Assembly: GCA_017428565.1 (NCBI GenBank)
Contig: JAFRQP010000058.1
Location: forward strand, 35,644-99,643
Length of the DNA stretch: 64,000 bases
From: Oscillospiraceae bacterium
GTDB lineage: Bacteria > Bacillota > Clostridia > Oscillospirales > Oscillospiraceae
Direction of reading: 5' to 3'
Shown here: positions 40,290 to 49,855 of the stretch, in pieces
How positions within the stretch are numbered: position 1 is the first letter of the stretch
How the letters are laid out: each line of letters opens with the position of its first letter
Program-made: the position numbers and the translations under genes
Notes under the pieces: generated by a model
Seen by the model: the letters and a program-made list of their open reading frames with translations, nothing else
What the model was told of the DNA's origin: nothing
The model's database searches: none

Positions 40290-42542
40290 ATGCGGAATTT
40301 GAGAAAAGCCCTGGCGCTGCTGCTGTGCCTGTGCATGGCGCTGTGCGCCTGCGCTGCCGGCTTTCCGGCGAAGGATCTGCCCGAGGTCCCGGATCCGGGC
40401 ATGGTCTTTGTCCACGCCTCCGTTCCCGCGGACTGGAAAGATCCCGGTGCCTGGGCCTGGAGCGGAGATCGCAACGTGTTTGACGCCTGGCCCGGCCAGC
40501 CCATGGAGCCTGACGGCGACTGGTACACCGTTCAGATCCCCGACTGGGCAGACTCCTTTATTGTGAACGCCAACGACGGCAGCGTCCAGACTGCGGACCT
40601 TTCCATCGAGCCCGGCAAGGAAGTCTGGATCACCGTGCAGGCCGACGGCAGCGCGACGCTTTCCTATGAGCCGCCCGAGGCCCGCACGCCGGATCCGGGC
40701 ATGTTCTTTGTCCACGCCGCCGTCCCCACAGGCTGGTCCCAGCCCGGCGCCTGGGCCTGGAGCGGAGATCGCAACGTGTTCGACGCCTGGCCCGGCGAGC
40801 CCATGGAGCCCGACGGCCGCGGATATCTCATCCAGATTCCCGACTGGGCGGATCACTTCATCGTCAACGCCAACGACGGCGGCGTCCAGACCGCGGATCT
40901 GGCCATCGAAGCGGGCAAGGAGGTCTGGATCACCGTGCATCTCGACGGCAGCGCGGATCTCGCCTATGCCCGGCCGGAAAACTTCGGGGCCGTGGAGCGC
41001 GCTCCCGTGCAGCTGCTGGACCCGGTGGAGGAATGGGCGGCCGATGAGGCCGCGCTGGAGCCTCTGCCCGCCGAGGACAACGCCCGGGTTTTCTATGAGA
41101 TCTTCGTGGGCTCCTTCTCCGACTCCGACGGAGACGGGATCGGGGATCTGCGGGGCATCATCAACCGCTTCGACTATCTCAACGACGGCGACCCCGCCTC
41201 CGGCAAGAGCCTGGGCGTGGAGGGCATCTGGCTGACGCCGATCTTCCGCTCCCCCTCCTACCACAAGTATGACATCACGGACTATTACAGCATCGACCCC
41301 AGCTTTGGCAGCATGGAGGATCTGGAGGAGCTGGCCGCCCTCTGCGAAGAGCGGAACGTGAAGCTGATCCTGGATCTGCCGCTGAACCACACCGGCGACC
41401 GGAACGCCTGGTTCCAGGCCTTCTGCGAGGCCCACCGCACGGGTGACACCGAGAGCCCCTACTATGATTTCTATTCCTGGTGCCGCGAGGGAGAGATCCC
41501 GGCGGGGCGGAGCTTCCAGCCCATCTCCGGCTGCAGCGATCTCTACGAGTGCAATTTTGACAAGGCCATGCCGGAGCTGAACTTTGACAATGAGGCCGTC
41601 CGCCAGGAGCTGCTGGAGATCGCCCGCTTCTACCTGGACAAGGGCGTGGACGGCTTCCGCTTCGACGCCGCCAAATACCCCTATTACGAGAACCACGCAC
41701 AAAACGCGGAATTCTGGCTCTGGTACATGGCGGAGCTGAAAAAGCTGGACCCCGAGATCTACACCGTGGCGGAGGTCTGGGACAGCGACGCCGTCACCGA
41801 CCAGTATTACCCCGCCCTCAACTGCTTCAACTTCACCGCGGCGGGCTTCGGCGGCCTGCTGGACGAGGCGGTGCGGCAGGGCCGGGTGGATGCCTACACC
41901 GCCTATGTGGAGGAATATCTGCACACGGTCCAGGGACTCCGGCCCGATGCCATGCCGGTCTTCTTCCTCACCAACCACGATATGGACCGGGCCGCCGGCT
42001 TCCTCACCTCCGACTCCGGCAACATGGCCATGGCGGCCAATCTCTATCTGCTCAGTCCCGGCTCCTGCTTCCTCTACTATGGCGAGGAGCTGGGCATGCT
42101 GGGCTCCCGAGGCAGCTCCAACACCGACGCCAACCGCCGCCTTGCCATGCTCTGGGGCGACGGCGACCCGGTGCAGGATCCCCCCGGCGGCGGCTATGAC
42201 AGGCAGGTCAAGACCAGCGTCCGGGATCAGCTGGGCGACCCGGAGAGCCTCTACAGCCACTACAAGCGTCTGATCCTGATCCGCCAGGCCAACCCCGAGA
42301 TCGCCCGGGGCGAGTATCACGCTCTCCGCTTCCAGGAAAAGGGCGTGGGCGGCTTCACCTCCACCTGGGAGGGCAAGAGCGTCTGCGTGCTGCACAACAG
42401 CTCCCAAAACGCCGTGCAGATTGACCTAAAGACCCTGGAGCTGCCCTTCTCCGAGATCAGCGCCTTTATCGGCCGGGGCGAGGCCCGGATCCAGGGGGAT
42501 TCTCTGATCCTCGACGGCCAGACCAGCGTGGTGCTGCGGTAA
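40290..42542 (+). CDS. Secreted GH13 alpha-amylase-type lipoprotein with two starch-binding modules
   Basis: A 750-residue protein; AAAGGAGG precedes ATG 40290. A lipoprotein signal (LLLCLCMALCAC) is followed by two tandem starch-binding-like modules (about 34-130 and 137-232) that are strongly alike; both contain PGAWAWSGDRNVFDAWPG and IPDWAD. The GH13 barrel (about 265-750) shows FYEIFVGSFSDSDGDGIGDL, LILDLPLNHTGD, GFRFDAAKY (nucleophile Asp 459), VAEVWD (acid/base Glu 495) and FLTNHDMDRA (Asp 564). The enzyme should cleave alpha-glucans at the cell surface. Single gene between its own promoter and a strong terminator, divergent from the M23 gene. Confidence 0.93.
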   Translation: MRNLRKALALLLCLCMALCACAAGFPAKDLPEVPDPGMVFVHASVPADWKDPGAWAWSGDRNVFDAWPGQPMEPDGDWYTVQIPDWADSFIVNANDGSVQTADLSIEPGKEVWITVQADGSATLSYEPPEARTPDPGMFFVHAAVPTGWSQPGAWAWSGDRNVFDAWPGEPMEPDGRGYLIQIPDWADHFIVNANDGGVQTADLAIEAGKEVWITVHLDGSADLAYARPENFGAVERAPVQLLDPVEEWAADEAALEPLPAEDNARVFYEIFVGSFSDSDGDGIGDLRGIINRFDYLNDGDPASGKSLGVEGIWLTPIFRSPSYHKYDITDYYSIDPSFGSMEDLEELAALCEERNVKLILDLPLNHTGDRNAWFQAFCEAHRTGDTESPYYDFYSWCREGEIPAGRSFQPISGCSDLYECNFDKAMPELNFDNEAVRQELLEIARFYLDKGVDGFRFDAAKYPYYENHAQNAEFWLWYMAELKKLDPEIYTVAEVWDSDAVTDQYYPALNCFNFTAAGFGGLLDEAVRQGRVDAYTAYVEEYLHTVQGLRPDAMPVFFLTNHDMDRAAGFLTSDSGNMAMAANLYLLSPGSCFLYYGEELGMLGSRGSSNTDANRRLAMLWGDGDPVQDPPGGGYDRQVKTSVRDQLGDPESLYSHYKRLILIRQANPEIARGEYHALRFQEKGVGGFTSTWEGKSVCVLHNSSQNAVQIDLKTLELPFSEISAFIGRGEARIQGDSLILDGQTSVVLR

Positions 42543-42557
42543 AAAACCATAGAAAAC

Positions 42558-42600
42558 GCGGACAGCCGCGGCCGGTGAAATCCCGGCCGCGGCTGTCCGC
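42558..42600. terminator. Bidirectional terminator with 18-bp GC stem
   Basis: GCGGACAGCCGCGGCCGG (42558-42575) pairs exactly with 42583-42600. It separates the amylase gene from the convergent ABC operon. Confidence 0.88.
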
Positions 42601-42610
42601 ATGTTTCGAT

Positions 42611-43282
42611 TTATTCTCCGCAGAGCAGCTCCCCGTCCCGCATGGTGTAGATCCGATCCATCATGCCGGCGATCTCCATATCGTGGGTGATGACTATGAC
42701 GCAGCGCCCCTCCTCACGGGCCAGGCGCAGCAGGATCTCCACCACCTGCTCGCCGTTGGAGATGTCCAGGTTACCGGTGGGCTCGTCCGCCAGGATGATC
42801 CGGTTCCCCGCCGCCAGCGCCCGGGCGATGGCCACCCGCTGCTGCTGCCCGCCGGAGAGCTGGGCCGGGAAGCGGGAAAACTCCCCCTCCTCGATGCCTA
42901 CGGCCAGCAGCTCCTTCTTCGCCCGGTCCCGGGCCTCCGCCCGGGGGACTTTTTTCAGCTTCAGGGGGTAGAGCACGTTCTCCTCCGCCGTCAGCAGCGG
43001 GAAGAGGTTATAACTCTGGTAAATCACCGCCGCGTCGTCCCGCCGGTAGGCGTCGCAGTCCAGCTCCCGGGTGGACTTGCCCTCGAAAAGCACCTGCCCC
43101 TCGGTGGGCAGCTCCAGTCCCGCCAGCAGACTTAGAAGGGTGGTCTTGCCGCTGCCGGACTTGCCCACGATGGCGTAGGTCTTCCCCGGCTCGAAGCCGC
43201 AGGAGACGTGCTTCACCGCGTGGACGGTCTGGTACTTGTTCTGATAGGAAAAGGACAGGTCTTCGGCTTTCAAAATCTCCAT
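42611..43282 (-). CDS. ABC transporter ATP-binding protein (MacB/LolD type)
   Basis: A 223-residue ATPase. Walker [22 protein letters not shown]-loop [17 protein letters not shown], signature [15 protein letters not shown], Walker [13 protein letters not shown] and switch His in VIVITHD. It is the last gene of a leftward operon whose other four genes encode FtsX-type permeases. Family members power export or mechanotransmission of peptides, lipids or antibiotics. A single ATPase probably serves both permease pairs. Confidence 0.95.
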   Translation of the reverse strand: MEILKAEDLSFSYQNKYQTVHAVKHVSCGFEPGKTYAIVGKSGSGKTTLLSLLAGLELPTEGQVLFEGKSTRELDCDAYRRDDAAVIYQSYNLFPLLTAEENVLYPLKLKKVPRAEARDRAKKELLAVGIEEGEFSRFPAQLSGGQQQRVAIARALAAGNRIILADEPTGNLDISNGEQVVEILLRLAREEGRCVIVITHDMEIAGMMDRIYTMRDGELLCGE

Positions 43283-43297
43283 AATAATCCTCCTCTT

Positions 43298-44461
43298 TCA
43301 CTCCTGGCTGCGCAGGATGGCATTGGGCGAAACGCATACATGTTTGACGGCGGCGGCAAGGGCTCCCAGCGCGTGGAAGCCGAGGGAGACCGCTGCAGGG
43401 CCGGGCCGCCCCAGGGCCGCGCCCACCGCGGCGGAGATAAGCAGGGGGATCAGCAGCTGCTCCAGCATCACCGAGCCCAGCATCCGCCCCTGGGTCATGC
43501 CCAGGGTGCGCATCAGAGCATAGGACTTGCCCTCGCCCCGGGTGGCCAAAAAGCAAATCAGAAAGCCCGCGCCCAGGCTCAGCAGGGCAATGGCGGGCAG
43601 AAGCCGCCCGGTTCGGGCAATATTCTGCTCCAGCGCGGCCAGGGTCGCCCGGTACTGCTCGTCATAGACGGTCAGGGCGGGCTTGATGCTTGATATCCGG
43701 CTGGTGGCGTTGGGCTGCACGCGGCTGAATTTCCGGCCCGCCGCCCGCTGCAGAGCGTCCAGCTCGTCGTTGTGGGCAGCATGGAAGGAGATGGCGTCCA
43801 CCGTCTGCTTTCCCGAGAGGCTGTCCATCAACCGCCGGGCGGTGGAATAGGAGCAATAGAGGGTCTCTCCCCCGCCGGGTACCCAGCCGACCACGGTGAA
43901 GCTGATCTCTCCCAGTCCCTTCTTTCCCCCGTATTGGGGACGGTAGGCGGCGGGATCCATCACATAGACGGTCAGCGTCTCCCCCTCCAGCTCCCGGTAC
44001 AGGCGCTCCGGCACCAGCACCCAGTCCTCATCCCGCTCAAAGAAATCCTCCCGCAGCAGGACGCAGGCGCTCTCCTGCCCTGGCGCCCCGGCCGGGATGG
44101 CGGCTTCGCAGTTCACGCCCAGCAGGTCATAGCCCGCCGTGTTCTCCGTGGGCGGCTCATAGGAATACCGAAACTCCTTCACCAGGCGCAAATCCCGGAT
44201 ATAGGGGGCAAGCCCCTCCTCCGCGAGGACAAAGTCCGCATATTCCCCGTCCAGCAGCAGACTGCTGCTTTTGCTGCCCCGGAGGTCGGTGACCACACAT
44301 TCGATCTCGAAGCTCTCCCGGGTCTCCTGCAGGCGCAGCTCCTGCTGCTGCCGGTAACCCGAAAGAAAGCACAGCAGAAAGGCCAGCACGCCGCTGAGCA
44401 CCAGGCTCAACCCGCTGAGCCAGGGGCGGCGCAGCAGCCGCTTTCCGATATAAGGTTCCAT
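43298..44461 (-). CDS. FtsX-type ABC permease (short form, second pair)
   Basis: A 387-residue permease. N-terminal anchor after KRLLRRPW, a large extracytoplasmic domain (about 45-275), then three C-terminal helices (LLPAIALLSLGAGFLICFLA, MLEQLLIPLLISAAVGAAL and GFHALGALAAAV) with the FtsX pattern ATRGEGKSYALMRTLGMTQG between the first two. The same layout and motif recur in the 380-residue permease at 46398, so the two are paralogues. The gap to the upstream gene is 4 nt. Confidence 0.88.
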   Translation of the reverse strand: MEPYIGKRLLRRPWLSGLSLVLSGVLAFLLCFLSGYRQQQELRLQETRESFEIECVVTDLRGSKSSSLLLDGEYADFVLAEEGLAPYIRDLRLVKEFRYSYEPPTENTAGYDLLGVNCEAAIPAGAPGQESACVLLREDFFERDEDWVLVPERLYRELEGETLTVYVMDPAAYRPQYGGKKGLGEISFTVVGWVPGGGETLYCSYSTARRLMDSLSGKQTVDAISFHAAHNDELDALQRAAGRKFSRVQPNATSRISSIKPALTVYDEQYRATLAALEQNIARTGRLLPAIALLSLGAGFLICFLATRGEGKSYALMRTLGMTQGRMLGSVMLEQLLIPLLISAAVGAALGRPGPAAVSLGFHALGALAAAVKHVCVSPNAILRSQE

Positions 44462-44465
44462 TCTC

Positions 44466-46391
44466 TCACACCCCCAGCAGCTTCCGCGGCGTTTTCCGGC
44501 TCAGTATGTACGCGTGCAGCGCCAGCGCCGCCGCGAAGATCGCAAGCTCCGCCGCTGCCAGGAGCAGGAGCTGCCCCGGCCCCAGGCGGCAGGCGTCGAT
44601 CATGGCTTGGAGCGCCTCCTCGGTCAGCGGCGTGCCGCCGGAGAACTTCCCAAGCGTCTCGCCGCCCGTCACGCCCTGGAGCATCCAGGTCTGCACCCGA
44701 TCCAGCAGGACAAGGCTTGCGCCGGTTCCCAGCGCCGTCCCCAGCAGGGCAGTCAGCCAGCCGGAGAGGAAGAGGTAGCGCCCGCAGGCCCCCGGCCTTG
44801 CGCCCAGAGAGCGCATGATCCCCAGATTCCGGCGCTGCGCGCCCTGGTACATGCTCACGAAGAGCGCCAGGAGCAGCAGCCAGCCCAAGATCGCCGCCGC
44901 CAGGAGCTTGTTGGCATTCCCGGCCACGGCTCTCACGCTGCCCAGCACCTTCCCCGCCCCCTGATCGTAGACGTAGAACTGCCGGGCAAAGCGCGTCTGC
45001 TCGATCTCCGACGGGAACAGCTCCGCCTTGTCGTTATTGAGCTCCAGGGAGAAGTAGACGCCCCAGGCGGAGTCCACGGTATGGGGTATGCGAAGTGTCT
45101 GTCCGTTGGAGGCGGTCACTTCCACCTCCTCATAGACCTCCGACACGCCGCCGAGGCCGCCGGGGATCTGCGCCGCGCGGGGGATGATGACGGTGTTTGG
45201 CGTAAAGGAGAAGGAGGTTTCCTCCCACTGGTTTTTCAGCCGGTAGAGCCCCACGACGGTGAAGCGCTCCTCCTGGGTCTCAAGCACCGTGTCCGGGGCG
45301 AAGCGCCCGGGGGCGGGATTGTTCAGCCGCCCGTCGTAGCCGTAGGAAAAGCAGCTGCTGTTATAAAAGGGATCTCCGCCCCGGATCGGAATGCGGTACT
45401 GGGAGAGAGTGACGGTATCCCCCACCCGGATGCTGGAGCGCTCGGCCACCGCCTCGGAGAGGAGCAGCACCTTGGCGCCGCTCTCGTACTCCTCGGGGGT
45501 AAAGCTGCGCCCCTGGGTGACGGAGGCGGCGTTTTGCTGGAAGGCCGCCATGCTCTCCAGGTGATCCGTGCCGATCACGGGGAAGTTGTGCTGCCCCTTC
45601 TCACAGGCTTCCCGCAGCAGCGCCCAGTCCGGCTCGGACGCAAAAACGGCCTCCGCGTCCCCGTCAAAGGGGCAATAGGCCTTCACATCAAAGAAGGGCA
45701 AAAAGGGCGTATAGTCGGAGGCGTTGATGCTCCTGGAGGCGATCACATGGTTGTAGGCGCCGTAGAGCAGCAGCCGCTGCCCCACCAGGGTGCCCTGCTC
45801 GGCGACCTCCAGCGGGAAGTGCGAGAAGCAGAGCACGATCTGATCGTCATAGGTCTCGAAACCCATTTGATCGCCCATGAAGGGGAAATCGTCGCTGCCG
45901 CAGACCTTTTGGTGGATGGTCGCCTCCACATAGTAGCCCACCTCGCCGCTGTCCGTCCCGTCCGGATTCTGGATGACCTGCCAGCCATCCGCCTTGTCCA
46001 CGGTACAGTCCAGGAGCATGACGTCGTATTCCTTGCAGAAGTTGTCCGGCGCGTGGGTCGCGGAGGTATAGATCACCGGCTCCAGTTCCGGGATCAGGCC
46101 GCCGGTGAGACTGTGAAAGCGCAGGGCCTTCACGCTCTCGAGGCTGCTCAACAGCTCCGCGTCCTCCTGCGTCAGCGTGACCGCGCCGCTTTCCACCCCT
46201 CCGGCGTCCATGCCCGGCGGGTCCATGCGGACGGCGATGGTGGTAAAATACCCGTCCAGCACCGTGTCCAGGCGGCTGCTGGACCACCAGAGCGCAGAGG
46301 CCACCGCCAGGAAGGCCGCCATCACCGCGGCCAGCACCGCCCAGAGCGCCGTGGTCAAGGGACGCCGAAGCAGCCGAATTTTACTGTCCAT
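44466..46391 (-). CDS. FtsX-type ABC permease (long form, second pair)
   Basis: A 641-residue permease with one N-terminal helix (LWAVLAAVMAAFLAVASAL), a ~480-residue outer domain and three C-terminal helices around QGAQRRNLGIMRSLGARPGA. PEEYESGAKVLLLSEAVAER and related blocks are shared with the 660-residue permease at 47543, showing a tandem duplication of the long/short pair. The C-terminus ends RKTPRKLLGV, as the paralogue ends RQRPRKLMGV. Part of the five-gene exporter operon. Confidence 0.88.
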   Translation of the reverse strand: MDSKIRLLRRPLTTALWAVLAAVMAAFLAVASALWWSSSRLDTVLDGYFTTIAVRMDPPGMDAGGVESGAVTLTQEDAELLSSLESVKALRFHSLTGGLIPELEPVIYTSATHAPDNFCKEYDVMLLDCTVDKADGWQVIQNPDGTDSGEVGYYVEATIHQKVCGSDDFPFMGDQMGFETYDDQIVLCFSHFPLEVAEQGTLVGQRLLLYGAYNHVIASRSINASDYTPFLPFFDVKAYCPFDGDAEAVFASEPDWALLREACEKGQHNFPVIGTDHLESMAAFQQNAASVTQGRSFTPEEYESGAKVLLLSEAVAERSSIRVGDTVTLSQYRIPIRGGDPFYNSSCFSYGYDGRLNNPAPGRFAPDTVLETQEERFTVVGLYRLKNQWEETSFSFTPNTVIIPRAAQIPGGLGGVSEVYEEVEVTASNGQTLRIPHTVDSAWGVYFSLELNNDKAELFPSEIEQTRFARQFYVYDQGAGKVLGSVRAVAGNANKLLAAAILGWLLLLALFVSMYQGAQRRNLGIMRSLGARPGACGRYLFLSGWLTALLGTALGTGASLVLLDRVQTWMLQGVTGGETLGKFSGGTPLTEEALQAMIDACRLGPGQLLLLAAAELAIFAAALALHAYILSRKTPRKLLGV

Positions 46392-46397
46392 ACCTGT

Positions 46398-47540
46398 CTA
46401 CTCCTGTTCTCGCAAAATGGCGGTGGGCGCGGTGCGCACCGAGCGCAGCACCGACAGGGCGGAGCCCACGGCGTGGAACAGCAGAAAGGCAAGGGCCGGG
46501 ATCGGCCTTCCCCGTATGAGGGCGATCAGCAGCGCCGCGAGACAGGGCAGCGCCAGCTGCTCCGCCATCACCAGGGTGAAGAGCCGCCCCCGGGTCAGGC
46601 CCAGGGTGCGCATGAGGGCATAGGTGCGCGCCTCGCCCCGGGTGGCCAGAAAGCCCAGCAGGAAGCCCGCCCCCAGGCTCAAAAGCGCAAGCCCTGGCAG
46701 CAGCAGCTCCAGCCGCCGGATGTTCTGCTCCATGGCGGCGCAGGTGGCGCGGTACTGCTCGTCGTGGATAGTGAGGGCGTAGAGCCCCTTGGGGGCCACA
46801 GCCCCCGGGTCCACCGGGGAGAGCATGGGCTGGGCCGCCTCGGTCAGCTCCTGCACCTTGCTGTTATCCGCCAGGAGAAATGCGGCGGTATCCGTGGTGG
46901 CGTAGGGCGCCAGCTGCGCCGCCAGCTGCTGGGCGGCGGCATAGGGCATGAAGATCTCGCCGCTGCCCCCCAGATACCAGCCCACCACCTGAAACTCCAC
47001 TTCTCTGTCGGTCCCGCTGGGATTCGAGGGGGAAGCGCCCGCCGGGTCGCGCACCTGCAGCGTCAGGCTCCCGCCGCCATAGCGCTCATAGAGCTCCTGG
47101 GGCAGCAGGCAGAGATAGCGCCGGCTCTCGAAGAAATCCTCCGCATCGCAGGCGTAGTTGCCGCCCTTCGCCTCATCCAGCAGGGGGCTGCAGCGGGGAT
47201 TGCTGACGCCGATGAGCTGCCCGGCGACGCCGGGCCCATTACAGGTGAAGCTCTTGGTGAGGCGCAGATCCTTCACGTATGCGCCGATGCCCTCCTCCGG
47301 GTCGGTAAGAAAATCGGTATAGATGTGGGTCATGCCCAGCTTTTCCGTGGTGGTGCCCCGCACGTCGGAGACCACGCAGAGGATCTCGTAGCTCTGCCGC
47401 ACGTCTTCCAGACGCTGCCGCTCGGCGCTGAGGGTGCCCGCCAGGACGCAGAGCAGCAGACACAAAAGCGCGCTGATCGTAAGCCCCAGCAGGCTGAGCC
47501 AGGGGCGCCGCAGCAGGCGCTTGACCGTGAAATTCTCCAT
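46398..47540 (-). CDS. FtsX-type ABC permease (short form, first pair)
   Basis: A 380-residue permease, paralogue of the gene at 43298. N-terminal helix (LSLLGLTISALLCLLLCVLA), outer domain, then FLATRGEARTYALMRTLGLT flanked by helices. ATG 47540 lies 2 nt after the stop of the long permease upstream, and the reading frame further upstream has no homology, so this start is firm. The outer domain may bind the cargo or a peptide signal, as in BceB-type or MacB-type systems; no two-component system is adjacent. Confidence 0.88.
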   Translation of the reverse strand: MENFTVKRLLRRPWLSLLGLTISALLCLLLCVLAGTLSAERQRLEDVRQSYEILCVVSDVRGTTTEKLGMTHIYTDFLTDPEEGIGAYVKDLRLTKSFTCNGPGVAGQLIGVSNPRCSPLLDEAKGGNYACDAEDFFESRRYLCLLPQELYERYGGGSLTLQVRDPAGASPSNPSGTDREVEFQVVGWYLGGSGEIFMPYAAAQQLAAQLAPYATTDTAAFLLADNSKVQELTEAAQPMLSPVDPGAVAPKGLYALTIHDEQYRATCAAMEQNIRRLELLLPGLALLSLGAGFLLGFLATRGEARTYALMRTLGLTRGRLFTLVMAEQLALPCLAALLIALIRGRPIPALAFLLFHAVGSALSVLRSVRTAPTAILREQE

Positions 47541-47542
47541 GC

Positions 47543-49525
47543 TCACACCCCCATCAGCTTTCTGGGCCGCTGACGCGCCAGCAGCCAGGCCTGTACCGCC
47601 ATCAGCAGCGCCAGCACGCAGAGCTGCGCCGCCGCGAAGAGAACCAACTGCCCGGAGCCCAGGGCGCTGCCCTCCACCAGGGAGGCCAGCTCCTCCTCCG
47701 TCATGACGCTGCCGCTGAAGACGCTGTAGTCCACCTTGGCCAGAGCGTCCGTCAGGATCTGCCCCTGCACCAGGCGTAAAAGCCACGCGCTGATTGCCGT
47801 GCCCAGCGTAATGCCCAGGACCGCGGTCACGAGGCCGCTCCCGAAGAGGTAGCCTCCCGTGCGCAGGGGGCTTGCCCCCTGGGAGCGCATGACGCCAAGG
47901 TTATGCCGCTGGGCTCCCTGGTACATCAGCAGCACCAGAAGCAGCCAGATCCCCCAGGCGCCCAGGGCGATAGCCGCCAGGCGGGCGGAGGAGAAGCGCA
48001 GGCCGTTCAGATCCCGCTGCACCTGCTCGAAGCCCTGCTCGATGGGGTAGAACTCCCCGGCGTAGGGGGAGCCCGCCAGGGCCAGGCGGAACTCGTCCAC
48101 CATGCCGTTGCGAAGCTCCACCGAGAGATAGACCCCGTAGAGGTCGCTGCTCTCCGGGCCGAAGGCGCCGGGGATCTGGGCCTTTTGGGGCATGAACACC
48201 GTGTCCGCCGTGAAGGCGTAGGAGCCGTTGGGCCAGTTCTCCGTCAGACGGTAGATCCCGACGATCTCGAACTCCTCTTCCTCCCCCAGCTCCGCCAGGG
48301 GATCCACGTCCCCCACGGAGGGGCGGTTCAGCCGCCCGTCCCAGCGATAGAGGTTGACGGAATCGTTCAGCGCGCCAGTAATGCCTATATGATCGTTCGG
48401 CGGGGTGACCAGGTACTGCCGGAGGGTCACCCTGTCCCCCACCGTGAGTCCCGTGCGCTGGGCCTCCGCCTCGGAGATCACCAGCACACGCGCGCCGGTC
48501 TCGTACTCCTCCGGCGTAAAGCTGCGCCCCTCGATGATGCGGGCGTCGTTCTGCACGAAGGCGGTGACGCTCTCCAGATTCTCCGTGCCCAGCACGGGCA
48601 GGCTGTGCAGCTGCCGCTCCAGCGCGGCGCGATAGTCGCCCCAGAAGGGCTCGTTCGCGAAGAAAGCCTCCACGTCGCCTTCGATGGGCTGGCAGACGGG
48701 GTAAACGTAGCGGGCGTAGTCGCCCGTGGGCTCAAAATAGGCGGCGTTTTCCACGCTCTCCCCACCGACGAAGACCTGGGAAGGGATCAGGGGATAGTAT
48801 TCGATCCGCTCCCCCTGCAGGCTGCCGTACAGCGAAAGATAGGGGGTGTTGTACAGCTCTTCGCCCACCCAGTAGTTGCCCACGCGTTCGGCGTGATAGT
48901 CGCCGCTGAGGACATAGCGCTCGCCCCGGACGAAATAGTCCTCCAGCATAAAATCCGGCTGATCCTTGACGCCCACGGTGGCGCTGACGTAACAGGCACC
49001 GTCCTTCGGGCTATGCCAATACGTAGGCTCATACTCCGGGTGCGCCGTCACCATCTGTTCCACTTCCAGCAGGAGCATCTGCCCGCCGCCGTAGCCCCGG
49101 GAGATGTCCGCCACCGTGGCCGTCAGGATCACCCGGCTGTAGCTGCGGGTATCTCCCACGCCCCGCCAGGAGAGCTCCCGCCGCAGACCCAGCAGGGGCT
49201 CGAAATCCGGGCTGTAGGCCGCCGACAGCGTGTGGATACGCACGGCCTCCACGCTCTCCTGGCTCTCCAGCCAGTCCCGCTCCTCTTGGGGGAAGCTGCG
49301 TTCCTCCGTGTCCCAGCCCATGCCGCCCTGGATGTAGTGGGAGCTCACGGCCCGGTCAGTGCGCACGGCGATGGCGGTGTGCCGCGCGTCCACCGCGGCG
49401 GACAGCCGCGCCGAGGAGACCCACAGCGCCGCCGCCACCGTGAGAAAAGCGGCCATCACCGCGCCCAGGACGATCCACAGCAGCGTGGTGCCCGGTCTGC
49501 GCAGCAAACGTTTTTTCCAGTCCAT
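47543..49525 (-). CDS. FtsX-type ABC permease (long form, first pair)
   Basis: A 660-residue permease, first gene of the leftward operon. N-terminal helix (TLLWIVLGAVMAAFLTVAAAL), a ~500-residue outer domain with GRSFTPEEYETGARVLVISE, and C-terminal helices around QGAQRHNLGVMRSQGASPLR. It is the paralogue of the 641-residue permease. Upstream lie a hairpin repeat and a divergent PadR regulator, the usual controller for drug-efflux-like ABC genes. Confidence 0.88.
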   Translation of the reverse strand: MDWKKRLLRRPGTTLLWIVLGAVMAAFLTVAAALWVSSARLSAAVDARHTAIAVRTDRAVSSHYIQGGMGWDTEERSFPQEERDWLESQESVEAVRIHTLSAAYSPDFEPLLGLRRELSWRGVGDTRSYSRVILTATVADISRGYGGGQMLLLEVEQMVTAHPEYEPTYWHSPKDGACYVSATVGVKDQPDFMLEDYFVRGERYVLSGDYHAERVGNYWVGEELYNTPYLSLYGSLQGERIEYYPLIPSQVFVGGESVENAAYFEPTGDYARYVYPVCQPIEGDVEAFFANEPFWGDYRAALERQLHSLPVLGTENLESVTAFVQNDARIIEGRSFTPEEYETGARVLVISEAEAQRTGLTVGDRVTLRQYLVTPPNDHIGITGALNDSVNLYRWDGRLNRPSVGDVDPLAELGEEEEFEIVGIYRLTENWPNGSYAFTADTVFMPQKAQIPGAFGPESSDLYGVYLSVELRNGMVDEFRLALAGSPYAGEFYPIEQGFEQVQRDLNGLRFSSARLAAIALGAWGIWLLLVLLMYQGAQRHNLGVMRSQGASPLRTGGYLFGSGLVTAVLGITLGTAISAWLLRLVQGQILTDALAKVDYSVFSGSVMTEEELASLVEGSALGSGQLVLFAAAQLCVLALLMAVQAWLLARQRPRKLMGV

Positions 49526-49590
49526 AGGCTACGATCCTTTCAAAAGATGGGGAGTATCCCGCAGCGCCACCCTTTTTGGGGGAAGCAAGC

Positions 49591-49740
49591 GGGCGATTCG
49601 TGAATCGCCCCTACGGGCAAGGTCGGCCCTCCGTAGGGGCCGGCCCCCGGACGGCCCGATCCTGCATTCCCGTGCGTCCAAACTTTCGGGCTGTCGAGGG
49701 CGCCAGCCCCTACGCAAGCCGGCGAGGGCGACGTATTCCG
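49591..49740. repeat. Intergenic hairpin repeats with CTACGGG
   Basis: This 330-bp gap (49526-49855) holds GGGCGATTCG / TGAATCGCCC (49591-49610) followed by CTACGGG, then GGCCCTCCGTAGGGGCCGGCC and further GC-rich partial palindromes ending in AGCCCCTACG. The pattern resembles the repeat at 29799-29868. No gene is seen here. Confidence 0.65.
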
Positions 49741-49798
49741 CGTTCATTCTCTTTGATCCATATATAACACAAGCGCCGATACTTGTCAATGCTATATA

Positions 49799-49827
49799 TT
49801 GCTTTTCCAAAAGTATTGTGCTATACT
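49799..49827 (+). promoter_or_regulatory. PadR gene promoter with AGTAT/ATACT operator
   Basis: TTGCTT (49799-49804), 17 nt, TATACT (49822-49827). AGTAT (49812-49816) and ATACT (49823-49827) form an inverted repeat across the -10 box, a good position for autorepression. Confidence 0.7.
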
Positions 49828-49855
49828 CACGCTGAAATGTTATGGACGAGAGAAG

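Noticed and set aside
44514-47573. A 1019-codon open frame on the plus strand opposite the ABC permease genes
   Set aside because: It mirrors GC-rich codons of two real permease genes with intact FtsX motifs, has low-complexity Gln/Arg/Gly/His composition and no homology that I recognise.
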